DNA from: Palsa-504 sp963769715
Lineage (GTDB): Bacteria > Actinomycetota > Actinomycetes > Streptosporangiales > Streptosporangiaceae
DNA: 64,000 nucleotides
Reading direction: 5' to 3'
NCBI GenBank assembly: GCA_963769715.1
Contig: CAVYNE010000027.1
Location: forward strand, 318,900 to 382,899
Part shown: in pieces, positions 1 to 7,496 of the stretch
Position numbering within the stretch: position 1 is the first letter of the stretch
How the letters are laid out: every line of letters begins with the position of its first letter
Notes under the pieces: generated by a model
The model's database searches: none
What the model was told of the DNA's origin: nothing
What the model saw: only the letters and a program-made list of their open reading frames with translations
Program-made: the position numbers and the translations under genes

Positions 1-438
1 CACGTCTGAGACGATCACGACCAGCTTGTATTGCTGTCCGGGGGGCAGGGAACTGTCCGGGTCGTCGTCTTTCAGGTCACCCCAGGTGCGCACGTTCCTA
101 GCCGCAAGGGTCTGCCTGATCCAGTCGTGCAGGAACTGGCCCTGGAACAGCCCCTCGTGCATGATCAGGCCGAGGCCCTCGCCGATCTGCTCGAAATGCC
201 GCGCGAAGATCCCGGGATTGTCCTCGAATTGCGAGAATTCCAGATCCGTCATGATCGTGTTCATCTCCGCTGCGGTGTAGCCAGCAGCGAGCATTGACGC
301 CACGATGGCCCCCGCGGACGTACCGGCCACGCGATGGAATGTATACGGTTCTGCCGCCGAGGTAAGCGCGGTGATGGCGCCTACCAGGCCCGTACCCTTG
401 ACCCCGCCCCCCTCAAGAACAAGATCCGCATCAGCCAT
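1..438 (-). CDS. Patatin-like phospholipase, N-terminal part (runs off left edge)
   Basis: Read leftwards from ATG at 438, the first 146 residues show the patatin fold signature. A glycine-rich oxyanion motif GGGVKG lies at residues 10-15 and a nucleophile elbow GTSAG at 39-43, with Ser41 as the predicted catalytic serine. Patatins are Ser-Asp lipid acyl hydrolases; the Asp of the dyad lies beyond the window. A GGGGGA stretch just upstream can serve as ribosome binding site. The start is firm because the reading begins straight before the first beta strand (ADADLVLEGGG). No signal peptide is visible, so a cytosolic or membrane-peripheral enzyme is likely. Substrate unknown. Confidence 0.88.
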   Translation of the reverse strand, partial: MADADLVLEGGGVKGTGLVGAITALTSAAEPYTFHRVAGTSAGAIVASMLAAGYTAAEMNTIMTDLEFSQFEDNPGIFARHFEQIGEGLGLIMHEGLFQGQFLHDWIRQTLAARNVRTWGDLKDDDPDSSLPPGQQYKLVVIVSDV

Positions 439-797
439 GGTGAGGTCCCCCAGTAAGCGTTCGGTCAGTTGCCGTTCACACTCAAGTGTGACCCACTACC
501 ACTGGGTATTGCAATGGGCCTAGCCCAGCATCCTCCAAGACGCTTATGCCAGTCGCGGGCAGCGGACTCCGAACTTTCTCAGAAAGGCATTCCTGGCGGT
601 TGACTACCGGCCTTAAGCGTATAGATTTGCGCGCGTCCGCGTAACCATAACAGTCGTCGGCTGCTTGCATAAGCATGCATCGTCGCCGTCCGCGGAGAAC
701 ACTCGCTCATACCGCGATGATTGACGATCAGCGCTGCAGAACTAGCCGCTCCGGGCTGACCTCTCGCCATCGCCGCCGTCATGCCACGATGGGGGTC
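439..797. other. Intergenic region between divergent genes
   Basis: No convincing gene lies between the divergent patatin and YdeI-like genes. The only distinctive element is the TGCAT-N4-ATGCA inverted repeat at 666-679, annotated separately. Confidence 0.5.
663..710 (+). repeat. TGCAT-N4-ATGCA palindromic leader repeat, copy 1
   Basis: An inverted repeat (TGCAT at 666-670, ATGCA at 675-679, spacer AAGC) is followed by a conserved stretch rich in CGCCGT and GAGAACAC. A second copy lies at 19132-19178 with the same arms and spacer length and a similar downstream sequence. In both, an ATG sits inside the right arm and opens a short Arg-rich reading frame (MH-x-RR). An operator, a leaderless start or a small dispersed repeat are all possible. 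Confidence 0.5.
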
Positions 798-1268
798 ATG
801 GGTTCGCAGCGTTTCCGCGCCGTCATCGCCGCTGGTCCCCGCGACAGCGCGGTCATCACGATGCCGTTTGACCCAGATGAGGCGTGGGGTGCTAAGGCCG
901 ACCATCCCGTCAGCGGCACCATCGGCAGTTGCCGGATCCGCACCAGACTCGTGCCTGCCGATAGCGGATGGGTGCTGACCCTGGCCCCGAAGCGCCTGCT
1001 CAGCATGGGGATCGCGATCGGCGATGACGTGACCGTCGAGCTGGCCCCGGAAGGTCCGCAGCGCGGCGATCTCGCCGATGATATCGCCGCGGCGCTCGCG
1101 GCCAACCCGGCGGCGGGCGCATTCTTCGATACGCTGGCGCAGTTCTACCGCAAGGCCTACCTACGCTGGATCGACGCGACCACCCGCCAACCGGATCTGC
1201 GGGCGGCCCGCATCGCTGAAGTCGTCGGCCTGCTCGCGGCGGGGATCAAAGAGCGGCCACGATCGTGA
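798..1268 (+). CDS. DUF1905 / YdeI (OmpD-associated)-like protein
   Basis: The 156-aa product has the layout of the DUF1905 plus YdeI family. A small beta-barrel DUF1905 domain covers about residues 1-85 (FRAVIAA...VSGTIG...LAPKRLLSMG...GDDVTVEL). The C-terminal helical YdeI part (LADDIAAALAANPAAGAFFDTLA...YLRWI) ends with a repeated 'TRQPDLRAARIAEVV' helix. The family is common in actinobacteria and its biochemical role is not settled. ATG 798 is chosen because a GGGGG tract lies directly upstream and FRAVI is the usual opening; ATG 789 is an alternative. The in-frame extension back to 675 looks spurious. Confidence 0.75.
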   Translation: MGSQRFRAVIAAGPRDSAVITMPFDPDEAWGAKADHPVSGTIGSCRIRTRLVPADSGWVLTLAPKRLLSMGIAIGDDVTVELAPEGPQRGDLADDIAAALAANPAAGAFFDTLAQFYRKAYLRWIDATTRQPDLRAARIAEVVGLLAAGIKERPRS

Positions 1269-1285
1269 GGGCAGCTCAGAGCAAA

Positions 1286-1376
1286 GTCGGGTAAGCGAGG
1301 CGCGTTGCCGCTAATGCTCCCCTTAGAACCGGACTTGCGGTTGCTGACCGCATCCGGCTCTGGCAAGCCCCGGAGG
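1286..1376 (-). mobile_element. Group II intron 3' end remnant (domain V/VI-like)
   Basis: On the minus strand, 1360-1326 reads as a domain V-like hairpin. A GAGCCGGA arm pairs with TCCGGTTC, and an inner GCGGT/ACCGC helix is separated by an asymmetric bulge. It is preceded by GGGGCTTGCCA and followed by TAAGGGG and a tail ending CTTACCCGAC, the usual order at the 3' end of bacterial group II introns. The apical loop (CAGCA) is not the usual GNRA tetraloop and no reverse transcriptase is encoded upstream, so this looks like a dead fragment. The family assignment is from memory of the consensus. Confidence 0.5.
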
Positions 1377-1696
1377 GCGGTTGAGGTGCGTGGAGACGCC
1401 GGTTCCTGGCTGCCGGTGCCGTCCTGGGCGCCGCCCGCGATCGCGCTCAGCTTGTGCCGCATGCTCCAGGCCCGAGGAATCGGCTACGCGCCCGCAAGGT
1501 GGACCGCGGTCACCGATCATCTGCGAGGCCTCGGACACCGAGTCGGACGCGGTCGTCAGGGGCGGTCTCAACTACGTCGGTGAGGTCCCAAGGACTGATC
1601 CAGCTCCTGCCAGGAGAGGCGGGGATGTGCCAGCCGGCGGTGACGCTGCCTGGTGGTACCGTCGGCGACGTTACGGGTCAGCATAAGGAGGCAACG
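1361..1696. other. Intergenic region, no gene seen
   Basis: Open frames here have no recognisable domain and no good ribosome binding site. The stretch lies upstream of the intron remnant on the minus strand and probably holds decayed intron sequence plus the promoter region of the next gene. Confidence 0.4.
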
Positions 1697-2746
1697 ATGA
1701 CCGCACCGCTTCAGGTGATCGCCTTGAGCTTCAGCCGCGGCGCCGGTTCGGAGGACAGGATCCTGGCCGAGGTGGACCGTCTGCGCGGCCGGGGAGTTCT
1801 CCGGCTGCTCGACATGCTCTTCGTGGCCAAAAGCCAGGACGGCATCATCGAACGGCTGACCATCGGTGATGACGAGGACTTCGGCTCGCTCCTGGCGGCA
1901 GTGGTTCCCGTCTCGGACGGCGGTCCGGCTGGGCCGGCGTCAGCTGACGGTTCCGCGGCCTTTGACCGCGCCGATGCGGGGGCTCTGGCCGATTCTCTGG
2001 AGCCAGGGACCGCCCTGGCCTTCCTGCTCGTCGAGCACCACTGGGCGGCTCCGCTTTTCGACGCCATCGCCGAGACCGGCGGCGCGCTAATCGGCGAGGG
2101 CTTCTTGACCGCCGAGACCGGGCTGGTGGTGGGAGCCGAGGTCGCCGCCATGGAGGAGGCAGCTGAGGTGATCGCCCAGGCCCAGGCCGACGAGGCCAGT
2201 GCCTTGCTCGCGACGGCCGCGGCCCAGGCCGAGGCGGCCCGGGCAGTGGCCGATTCGCAGCAGATCCAGTCCGCCGCTGCCGCCGGCGCCGTCCGGGCGC
2301 TGATCACGGCCGGGCTGGTGGAAGAGGCGGCCGCCCACGAGGCGGTCACGGCGCTGGCCGCCGCCGGCCTCATCGTGGCCGCCGCCGACCAGGCTGCCGC
2401 TGACGCCGTAGCCGAAGACATCGCCACCATAGAAGCCGCCGACGAGGTGGCCGCCGAGTCCGTGGCGGAATCCCTGGTCACCATAGCCGCCGCCGACGAG
2501 GTGGCCGCCGAAGCGACCAGCCAAGCCGGGGCACGAGTCAGGGCGGCGTCGATCACCATGGCCGAGGCCCAGGTCCTGCGATACCTTTCCACACCACTGC
2601 CCTTCTCCGTTATCGCCGGCAAGCTGGGTATCTCCCGGTCCGCAGCCAAGGAGCGAGCGGCACGCCTGTATCACAGGCTCGGCGTCCACAGCCGGGACGA
2701 GGCGGTCAGCCGGGCCCGCTCCCTGGGCCTCATCAGCACCAGGTGA
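1697..2746 (+). CDS. DUF6325-like protein fused to Ala-rich coil and LuxR-type HTH
   Basis: The protein is 349 aa. The start at ATG 1697 follows a strong AGGAGG at 1686-1691. Residues about 1-155 align with the DUF6325 protein encoded at 38547-39002: matching strands 'VIALSF', 'RVLRLLDML-FVAKSQDG' and 'LEPGTALAFLLVEHHWAAPLFDA'. Residues about 155-285 are almost pure Ala/Glu/Asp/Val, probably coiled coil, with a near-exact internal repeat AADEVAAE. The last about 60 residues form a LuxR/FixJ-type helix-turn-helix (EAQVLRYLSTPLP...GKLGISRSAAKERAARLYHRLGVHSRDEAVSRARSLGL). I infer a cytosolic regulator in which the DUF6325 part senses or oligomerises. The fusion is unusual. It has no operon partner; the GntR cassette downstream has its own promoter. 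Confidence 0.75.
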   Translation: MTAPLQVIALSFSRGAGSEDRILAEVDRLRGRGVLRLLDMLFVAKSQDGIIERLTIGDDEDFGSLLAAVVPVSDGGPAGPASADGSAAFDRADAGALADSLEPGTALAFLLVEHHWAAPLFDAIAETGGALIGEGFLTAETGLVVGAEVAAMEEAAEVIAQAQADEASALLATAAAQAEAARAVADSQQIQSAAAAGAVRALITAGLVEEAAAHEAVTALAAAGLIVAAADQAAADAVAEDIATIEAADEVAAESVAESLVTIAAADEVAAEATSQAGARVRAASITMAEAQVLRYLSTPLPFSVIAGKLGISRSAAKERAARLYHRLGVHSRDEAVSRARSLGLISTR

Positions 2747-2834
2747 ACGGGCGCGGACGCTCCGGCTGCTGCCGTCATGATCAGTGACCGCGATCAACTG
2801 GCCCGCGCTGGGCTGCTGCTGTGGGGCCGCCAGG

Positions 2835-2884
2835 TTGACAGCGGGATCATCGGCTGTATCTTTGTCTTATGGATATAGATAAAG
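2835..2884 (+). promoter_or_regulatory. Leaderless promoter and operator of first GntR/ABC cassette
   Basis: TTGACA at 2835-2840 and TATCTT at 2857-2862 are 16 nt apart. Seven bases further on is the ATG of the GntR gene, so the transcript probably starts on or beside the start codon. There is no Shine-Dalgarno sequence. An imperfect dyad, CTTTGTC (2860-2866) and GATAAAG (2878-2884), overlaps the -10 box and start codon and is a good autoregulatory operator candidate. Confidence 0.6.
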
Positions 2885-3633
2885 GCGACGGTGCGCGGGG
2901 CAGTGGGGCTGGTGCTTCGCCTGCGATCGGCGGCATGTATTCCGACCAGCACCTGCGCGTCTCCGACGCCGAGCGCCAGGCGGTCACTGACCGGCTGGCC
3001 GAGCACTTCGCCGACGGTCGGCTGGACCAGGCCGAGTTCGACGACCGGGTCGGGCGGGCCATGAGCGCCAAGACCCGGGCCGACCTGAGCGGGCTGTTCG
3101 CCGGCCTGTCGGAAACAGGGGCTCCGGCAGTCCCAGAGCTTCCGCGGGGTGGCGACGGCAGGCCGGGGGCCGGGCCGCGGGGGCCGGGGTCGCCGATCGA
3201 GTTCCGGCTGGATGCCGCCTCGGGGGTGCCGACCTACCTGCAGCTGGTGCATCAGGTCGAGCACGCGCTGCGGCTGGGCTACCTCACGCTGGGCGACCAG
3301 CTGCCCAAGGTCAGGGACGTGGTCGCCTCGCTGGCGATCAACCCGAACACGGTGCTGAAGGCCTACAAGGAGCTGGAGACCAAGGGACTGACGGCGGGGC
3401 GGCCCGGCCAGGGCACGTTCGTCCAGGCCGGGCTGAGCCAGGTCGCGCTACCGGAGCTGACCGCGCTGCGCCGGTCGCTGTCGGGCTGGCTGACCGCCGC
3501 GGACGGGGCCGGGCTGGACGAGGACGGGATCGTGGCACTGTTCACCAGCGCGCTGCGGGATTTCTTTGACCGCCGCGGCGGGTCACGCACCCGCGGCGGC
3601 GCGGCGGACGGCGGAACGGAGGGCGTCGCATGA
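2869..3633 (+). CDS. GntR (YtrA-type) regulator with N-terminal DUF1707 domain
   Basis: The 254-aa protein has two parts. Residues about 23-78 match DUF1707 (LRVSDAERQAVTDRLAEHFADGRLDQAEFDDRVGRAMSAKTRADLSGLF, given by position), a short module found in many actinobacterial membrane-associated proteins. Residues about 112-190 are a GntR winged helix (VPTYLQLVHQVEHALRLG...LPKVRDVVASLAINPNTVLKAYKELE). The short helical tail lacks a large effector domain, as in the YtrA subfamily. YtrA regulators repress the ABC operon they head. The stop overlaps the next ATG by 4 bases (ATGA), so translation is coupled. The paralogue at 54102 lacks the DUF1707 part. The start is judged leaderless. Confidence 0.88.
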   Translation: MDIDKGDGARGSGAGASPAIGGMYSDQHLRVSDAERQAVTDRLAEHFADGRLDQAEFDDRVGRAMSAKTRADLSGLFAGLSETGAPAVPELPRGGDGRPGAGPRGPGSPIEFRLDAASGVPTYLQLVHQVEHALRLGYLTLGDQLPKVRDVVASLAINPNTVLKAYKELETKGLTAGRPGQGTFVQAGLSQVALPELTALRRSLSGWLTAADGAGLDEDGIVALFTSALRDFFDRRGGSRTRGGAADGGTEGVA

Positions 3634-4562
3634 GCATGAACGTTGTCGAGGCCAGTGGCCTGGGCAAGCGGTACGGCCGCACGTGGGCGCTGCGCGAGTG
3701 CTCGCTGGCGGTCCCGGCCGGGCACGTCGCGGCGCTGGTCGGGCCGAACGGCGCCGGCAAGACCACGCTGCTGAACCTGGCTGTCGGCCTGGCGGCGCCG
3801 ACCGCGGGCGCCGTCACGGTATTGGGCGGCCGGCCGCCCGGGTCGCCGGCCGCGCTGGACGGCATCGCGTTCGTCGCCCAGGACACGCCGCTGTACAAGA
3901 ACCTGCCGGCCGCGGACATGCTGCACCTGACGGCCAACCTGAACCGGCGTTTCGACCAGGAATACGCGAAAACCCGGCTGGCCGAGCTGGGCATCCCGCT
4001 GCAGCGGAAGGCGGGCAGGCTGTCTGGCGGCCAGCAGGCGCAGCTGGCGCTGACGCTGGCGCTGGCCCGGCGGCCGCGGCTGCTGGTGCTCGATGAGCCG
4101 ATGGCGATGCTCGACCCGGTGGCCCGGCACGACTTCATGGCCTTGGTAATGACAGCGATAGCCGACGACGGCGTGTCGGTGCTGCTGTCCTCGCATGTGC
4201 TCACCGAGCTGGAGCGGGTGGCCGACTACCTCATCCTGATGTCGCGGGGCCGGGTGCAGGTGGCCGGGGAGGTCGATGACCTGCTCGCCGGCCACCGCGT
4301 GCTGACCGGCCCGGCCGCCGAGGCCGGCCGGTACGCGCAGCGGCCGGTGGTGCATGTGCGCCGCGGTGAGGCACAGGCCCACCTGCTGGTCCGGGCCGCC
4401 GCGGACGATCCGGTCCCGCCGGGCTGGGAGGCGCACCCGGTCGGCCTGGAAGAACTCGCCCTGGCCTACCTGCGCGAGCCCGGCGCCGCGGCGCTGCCCG
4501 GGCCGGCCCGCGGCCGGGCTCTGCCGCTCGAAACTGGCGAACCGTCGGAGGTGACGCGATGA
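3630..4562 (+). CDS. ABC transporter ATP-binding protein (cassette 1)
   Basis: The 310-aa ATPase has Walker A GPNGAGKTT at residues 38-46, signature LSGGQ at about 131-135 and Walker B LLVLDEP near 151-157, followed by the switch histidine in SSHV. It couples ATP hydrolysis to the permease encoded next, with which it overlaps by 4 bases (ATGA). The C-terminal about 90 residues are a variable extension rich in Ala/Pro/Arg. Organisation and sequence (LGKRYGRTWALREC, VPAGHVAALVG) match the ATPase at 54581-55456, so the two cassettes are paralogues. Transported substrate unknown; YtrA-linked transporters are often tied to cell-envelope stress or antibiotics, which is only a hint here. Confidence 0.92.
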   Translation: MSMNVVEASGLGKRYGRTWALRECSLAVPAGHVAALVGPNGAGKTTLLNLAVGLAAPTAGAVTVLGGRPPGSPAALDGIAFVAQDTPLYKNLPAADMLHLTANLNRRFDQEYAKTRLAELGIPLQRKAGRLSGGQQAQLALTLALARRPRLLVLDEPMAMLDPVARHDFMALVMTAIADDGVSVLLSSHVLTELERVADYLILMSRGRVQVAGEVDDLLAGHRVLTGPAAEAGRYAQRPVVHVRRGEAQAHLLVRAAADDPVPPGWEAHPVGLEELALAYLREPGAAALPGPARGRALPLETGEPSEVTR

Positions 4563-5620
4563 CCGCGCTGAGGGTGCCCGCCCGCCCGGAGCAGGACGCG
4601 AGCCCGCGGCCGGTGCCGTGGCGGCGGATGGCCTGGGTCACCTGGCGGCAGCACCGGATCGCGTTGGCCGGGGTGGCCGTGTTCCTCGGCGTGCTGGCGG
4701 TGTGCCTGTGGCTCGCCGGCCTTAAAACGCACCACGTCTTCGCCGCCGCGGTCGCCGCCTGCCGCCCGGGAGCCTCAGACGCTTGCGCTGCCATGAGCAC
4801 CAGCCTCATTGGCACGAACGGCTTCCTGTCGAATGGCTTCATACTGCAGGCGGTGCCGGTGCTGATCGGGGCGTTTGCCGGGGCGCCGGTGCTGGCCCGG
4901 GAGCTGGAGACCGGCACGTTCCGGTACGCCTGGACCCAGGGCTTCGGGCGGTGGCGCTGGGCGCTCGCCAAGCTGGTGCTGCTCGCGGTCACGGTGGCGG
5001 CCGCCGCCGGGGTGTTCAGCCTGCTGTTGTCCTGGTACTACCAGCCGTACTTCGCCGCGGGCAACCAGTCCCTGGGCCTTTCGGAGCTGACACCATTCTT
5101 TCCCGGCGTGTTCGACCTGCGCGGGATCGGGTTCGCCGCCTGGACGCTGGCCGCCTTCGCGATCGGCGCCCTGGCCGGCATGCTCATCCGCCGGGTCGTC
5201 CCCGCGATTGTCGCCACCATGGTCGCCTACGCCGGGCTCGCCTTCGCCACCGGCGGGTGGCTGCGCCCGGCCTACATGACGCCGGTGGTCACCAGCAACC
5301 TGAACGTGCCCGGCTCCGCGTGGATCCTCAGCCAGTGGTGGACCAAGGGCGGCAGGTTCGCCTTCGCCGGCTTTCCCCCCGACCGCCTCCTTGAGCAGTT
5401 CTGCCCAGCGGGCCCTCCGGGCGCGGTGGGACCTGGCGGCAAGCCGAAGGCGGTAGCCCTCGCGCAGTGCCTCACCCCGCACGGCTACACGCAATGGACC
5501 AGCTACCAGCCGGCCAGCCGGTTCTGGGCATTCCAGTGGATCGAGAGCGGATGGCTGCTCGCGCTGTCAGTGCTGCTCATCGCCGTGACCGTCTGGCTGG
5601 TCCGCCGTCGCGCCGCCTGA
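4559..5620 (+). CDS. ABC transporter permease (cassette 1)
   Basis: The 353-aa integral membrane protein has about six hydrophobic segments. The first follows MAWVTWRQHRIALAGVAVF; others lie near residues 85-110, 135-160, 185-210, 215-235 and the C-terminus (LLALSVLLIAVTVWLV). A conserved 'ARELETGTFRYAWTQG' stretch is shared in form with the second permease (AREFEGGGFRFTWTQS), which marks ABC-2-type permeases of YtrA operons. A large outer loop lies between the last two segments. Four-base overlap with the ATPase gene. There is no signal peptide beyond the first membrane helix. Probably exports or senses an envelope-active compound; substrate not deducible. Confidence 0.88.
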   Translation: MTALRVPARPEQDASPRPVPWRRMAWVTWRQHRIALAGVAVFLGVLAVCLWLAGLKTHHVFAAAVAACRPGASDACAAMSTSLIGTNGFLSNGFILQAVPVLIGAFAGAPVLARELETGTFRYAWTQGFGRWRWALAKLVLLAVTVAAAAGVFSLLLSWYYQPYFAAGNQSLGLSELTPFFPGVFDLRGIGFAAWTLAAFAIGALAGMLIRRVVPAIVATMVAYAGLAFATGGWLRPAYMTPVVTSNLNVPGSAWILSQWWTKGGRFAFAGFPPDRLLEQFCPAGPPGAVGPGGKPKAVALAQCLTPHGYTQWTSYQPASRFWAFQWIESGWLLALSVLLIAVTVWLVRRRAA

Positions 5621-5689
5621 GCCACCTGGCAACCGCGGCTCAACCCGCCAGCAGCCATAGTCCTGACGACCGCGGCAACCAGGGCCAAC

Positions 5690-5856
5690 CACGGCCCCCT
5701 GGTACAAGACCAAGACCCAGCCGTCCACCGCGGACATGGCCGCCAAGCTCCGCCGCGTCGTCATCGCCGCCAGATTTAAGCCACTTCGCCCCCGACCAGC
5801 CAACACCCGAAGAAATCCGAGTCATCCGCCTGGCCGGGGAAGACCTGGCCGCATAA
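5690..5856 (+). pseudogene. C-terminal remnant of a transposase, frameshifted
   Basis: One frame reads PWYKTKTQPSTADMAAKLRR followed by VVIAARFK; the next continues PDQPTPEEIRVIRLAGEDLAA and a stop. Together they resemble the C-terminal tail of a common actinobacterial transposase. A one-base shift near 5770 separates the halves and no catalytic region precedes it. Family naming is from memory and uncertain. Confidence 0.45.
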
Positions 5857-5946
5857 CCGCAAGAGTCGAGTTCCCGGCAGACCGCATGAATACGCGCATC
5901 AGGGACTTCCTCGCCAGGCGCCTTGCCTGGATCGCGAGGGCTGTAG

Positions 5947-6768
5947 TCAGCGGCAGTTCGTCAGCCACATGCGGAACGGCATCTTCGTCGGCGTGAAACC
6001 GTTCATCCGGACAGCGGTCCGGGTCAGGTGCGCGCTGTCGGCGAAGCCGGCTGCGTGCGCGGCGCGTGTCACGGACGCGCCGTCGGCGAGCAGGCTCAAC
6101 GCAGTCAGGTACCGGTGCCATAGCAGGTACCGGCGGATCGGGACGCCAACCTGGTCGCGGAACAGGTGCTGGAGCCGGCTCTGTGACAGGTGCGCGATAC
6201 GGGTGAGGTCCTCGACCGACGGCGGCGGTGACGGTGTGGCGCGCAGATGGTCCAGCACAGCCGCGATGCGGTCGTCGTACTCAGGCTCGGGCGTCACGTC
6301 GACGGTGAGCCAGCCGAGCGCATCGCGCCATCGCTTATACGCCTCCGGGCAGCCGGTCGTCTTGCCGAACGCGGGACCTAGCCCGTCCGCGAGGTGGCCG
6401 CACAGCGGCTCATCGAGCAGGGCATACGGCCGGCCTTCCAGGACGCGGTCGCGAAGCTGCCCGGCTAGCCGGCTCTCGCCTTCGATCCAGCCGATCGCGG
6501 TCAGCTGCCCGTCGCAGTCGAACGCGTGCGCGACATCGGTATCGATGAGGACGCCGCGGGCCCTGCGCCAGGCGCCGTCGAGCCGGACGCGCGGACTCCC
6601 GTCGATCCCGACGGACAGTTGCAGCGCGCCGTGCGCGTGCGGGTCGGCGGCCAGGAAGTCCGAGAACACCAGGAACTCGGTCGGCCATAGGAAGCCGCGC
6701 ATCATGCCCGGCAGCCCCCGGCGTCCGCCCGCCCGGCGATGCTCAGATCCGGACCCTGTCGTGGCCAT
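5947..6768 (-). CDS. AraC-family transcriptional regulator
   Basis: The 273-aa protein has an N-terminal cupin-like ligand domain (about residues 20-150, FLVFSDFLAADPHAHGALQLSV...FDCDGQL) and a C-terminal double helix-turn-helix (about 180-270: VEDLTRIAHLSQSRLQHLFRDQVGVP...AAHAAGFADSAHLTRTAVRMNGFTPTKM). It is transcribed away from the small membrane protein at 6972. Two direct repeats with 21-bp spacing lie in the shared upstream region (6823-6863), the arrangement AraC dimers bind, so control of itself and/or the divergent gene is likely. The effector is unknown. The start lies in a Gly/Arg-rich region; a start closer to MMRGFLWP (6705) is also possible. Confidence 0.88.
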   Translation of the reverse strand: MATTGSGSEHRRAGGRRGLPGMMRGFLWPTEFLVFSDFLAADPHAHGALQLSVGIDGSPRVRLDGAWRRARGVLIDTDVAHAFDCDGQLTAIGWIEGESRLAGQLRDRVLEGRPYALLDEPLCGHLADGLGPAFGKTTGCPEAYKRWRDALGWLTVDVTPEPEYDDRIAAVLDHLRATPSPPPSVEDLTRIAHLSQSRLQHLFRDQVGVPIRRYLLWHRYLTALSLLADGASVTRAAHAAGFADSAHLTRTAVRMNGFTPTKMPFRMWLTNCR

Positions 6769-6822
6769 GCCCCACCCAGACCCTTCGCGGCCATCACCCG
6801 AATCCTACTGCAGGCCGGATCC

Positions 6823-6863
6823 AGCAGGTTCGTTCAACGGCTGAGCAGATTCGTTCAAGGGCT
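6823..6863. promoter_or_regulatory. Direct-repeat operator, likely AraC sites
   Basis: Two 20-bp direct repeats at 6823-6842 and 6844-6863 share the core TTCGTTCAA and the flanks AGCAG and GGCT, differing at only two positions. The 21-bp period puts both on one face of the helix. They lie between the divergent AraC and small-membrane-protein genes. Confidence 0.6.
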
Positions 6864-6945
6864 CCGCCGCCCGCGCAGTCGATCCTTCCTATAGAGGCAA
6901 CCACGACCGCCCCGAGCCGCAGGCACCGGGACCGGTCAACGACCA

Positions 6946-6974
6946 CAGGTCCAAACAGACAGGAGAACACCATG
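6946..6974 (+). promoter_or_regulatory. Duplicated leader/ribosome binding site, copy 1
   Basis: The 29-nt segment ending in the ATG of the 120-aa gene contains ACAGGAGAA as ribosome binding site. It is repeated with two mismatches at 7497-7525, where it ends in the ATG of a 38-aa ORF. Confidence 0.55.
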
Positions 6975-7334
6975 TTCGCACACCCAACCCGCCAGAGGAC
7001 TCATCCGCGCACGGCAGCGCCCAAGGCGGGCACCCGACTGCGGCGGCTCGCCACGGCCCTGGCCGCCGTCACCATTGGCCTGCTGGCCTCGGCCGCCGCC
7101 ATCCCGGCCGCCTTCGCGAGGGTCATCCTTATCCCGGACCCGGGCGGGCAAGGCGGGCCCGCCCGCCCGTTGCCCGTCCCGGCCAGCACCGTCCACGTGG
7201 TCACCACGGGCGGCATGGCGGGCTGGCAGATCACCGTGATTGCCCTCGGCGCCGTCCTGGTCGCGGCGGCCGTAACCGTCCGACTGGTCCGGGCGCGGGC
7301 CTCCCGCCGGGCCGCTCCCTCGCCGGCCGCCTGA
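6972..7334 (+). CDS. Small exported or membrane protein, unknown function
   Basis: The 120-aa product starts with a basic N-region, then a hydrophobic stretch (LATALAAVTIGLLASAAAIP) ending AAFA, consistent with a signal peptide cut after about residue 50. A short Gly/Pro-rich outer part follows. A second hydrophobic segment (about residues 82-105, WQITVIALGAVLVAAAVTV) is followed by a basic tail. The predicted topology is a short extracytoplasmic loop anchored by one C-terminal helix. The ribosome binding site CAGGAG is strong. It is divergent from the AraC gene and may be its target. No known family recognised. Confidence 0.75.
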   Translation: MFAHPTRQRTHPRTAAPKAGTRLRRLATALAAVTIGLLASAAAIPAAFARVILIPDPGGQGGPARPLPVPASTVHVVTTGGMAGWQITVIALGAVLVAAAVTVRLVRARASRRAAPSPAA

Positions 7335-7496
7335 CCCGCCGCCCGGCTGGTGCACTACACCAGTCGCGGGTCCAGATCCCAGCAACACGCCCGGCGCGGG
7401 CCTGGCCGGCCAGGCGGCGGTCAGGTCCGCGGGCACACACTTCCCGCCCGCCGTCCGGGACTACACGGCGGATCGCTCGGTTGACAGCCAGAACCT

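Noticed and set aside
4231..4992. 253-codon minus frame within the ABC cassette
   Set aside because: Shadow of the ATPase and permease genes; Arg/Pro/Ala-rich without domains.
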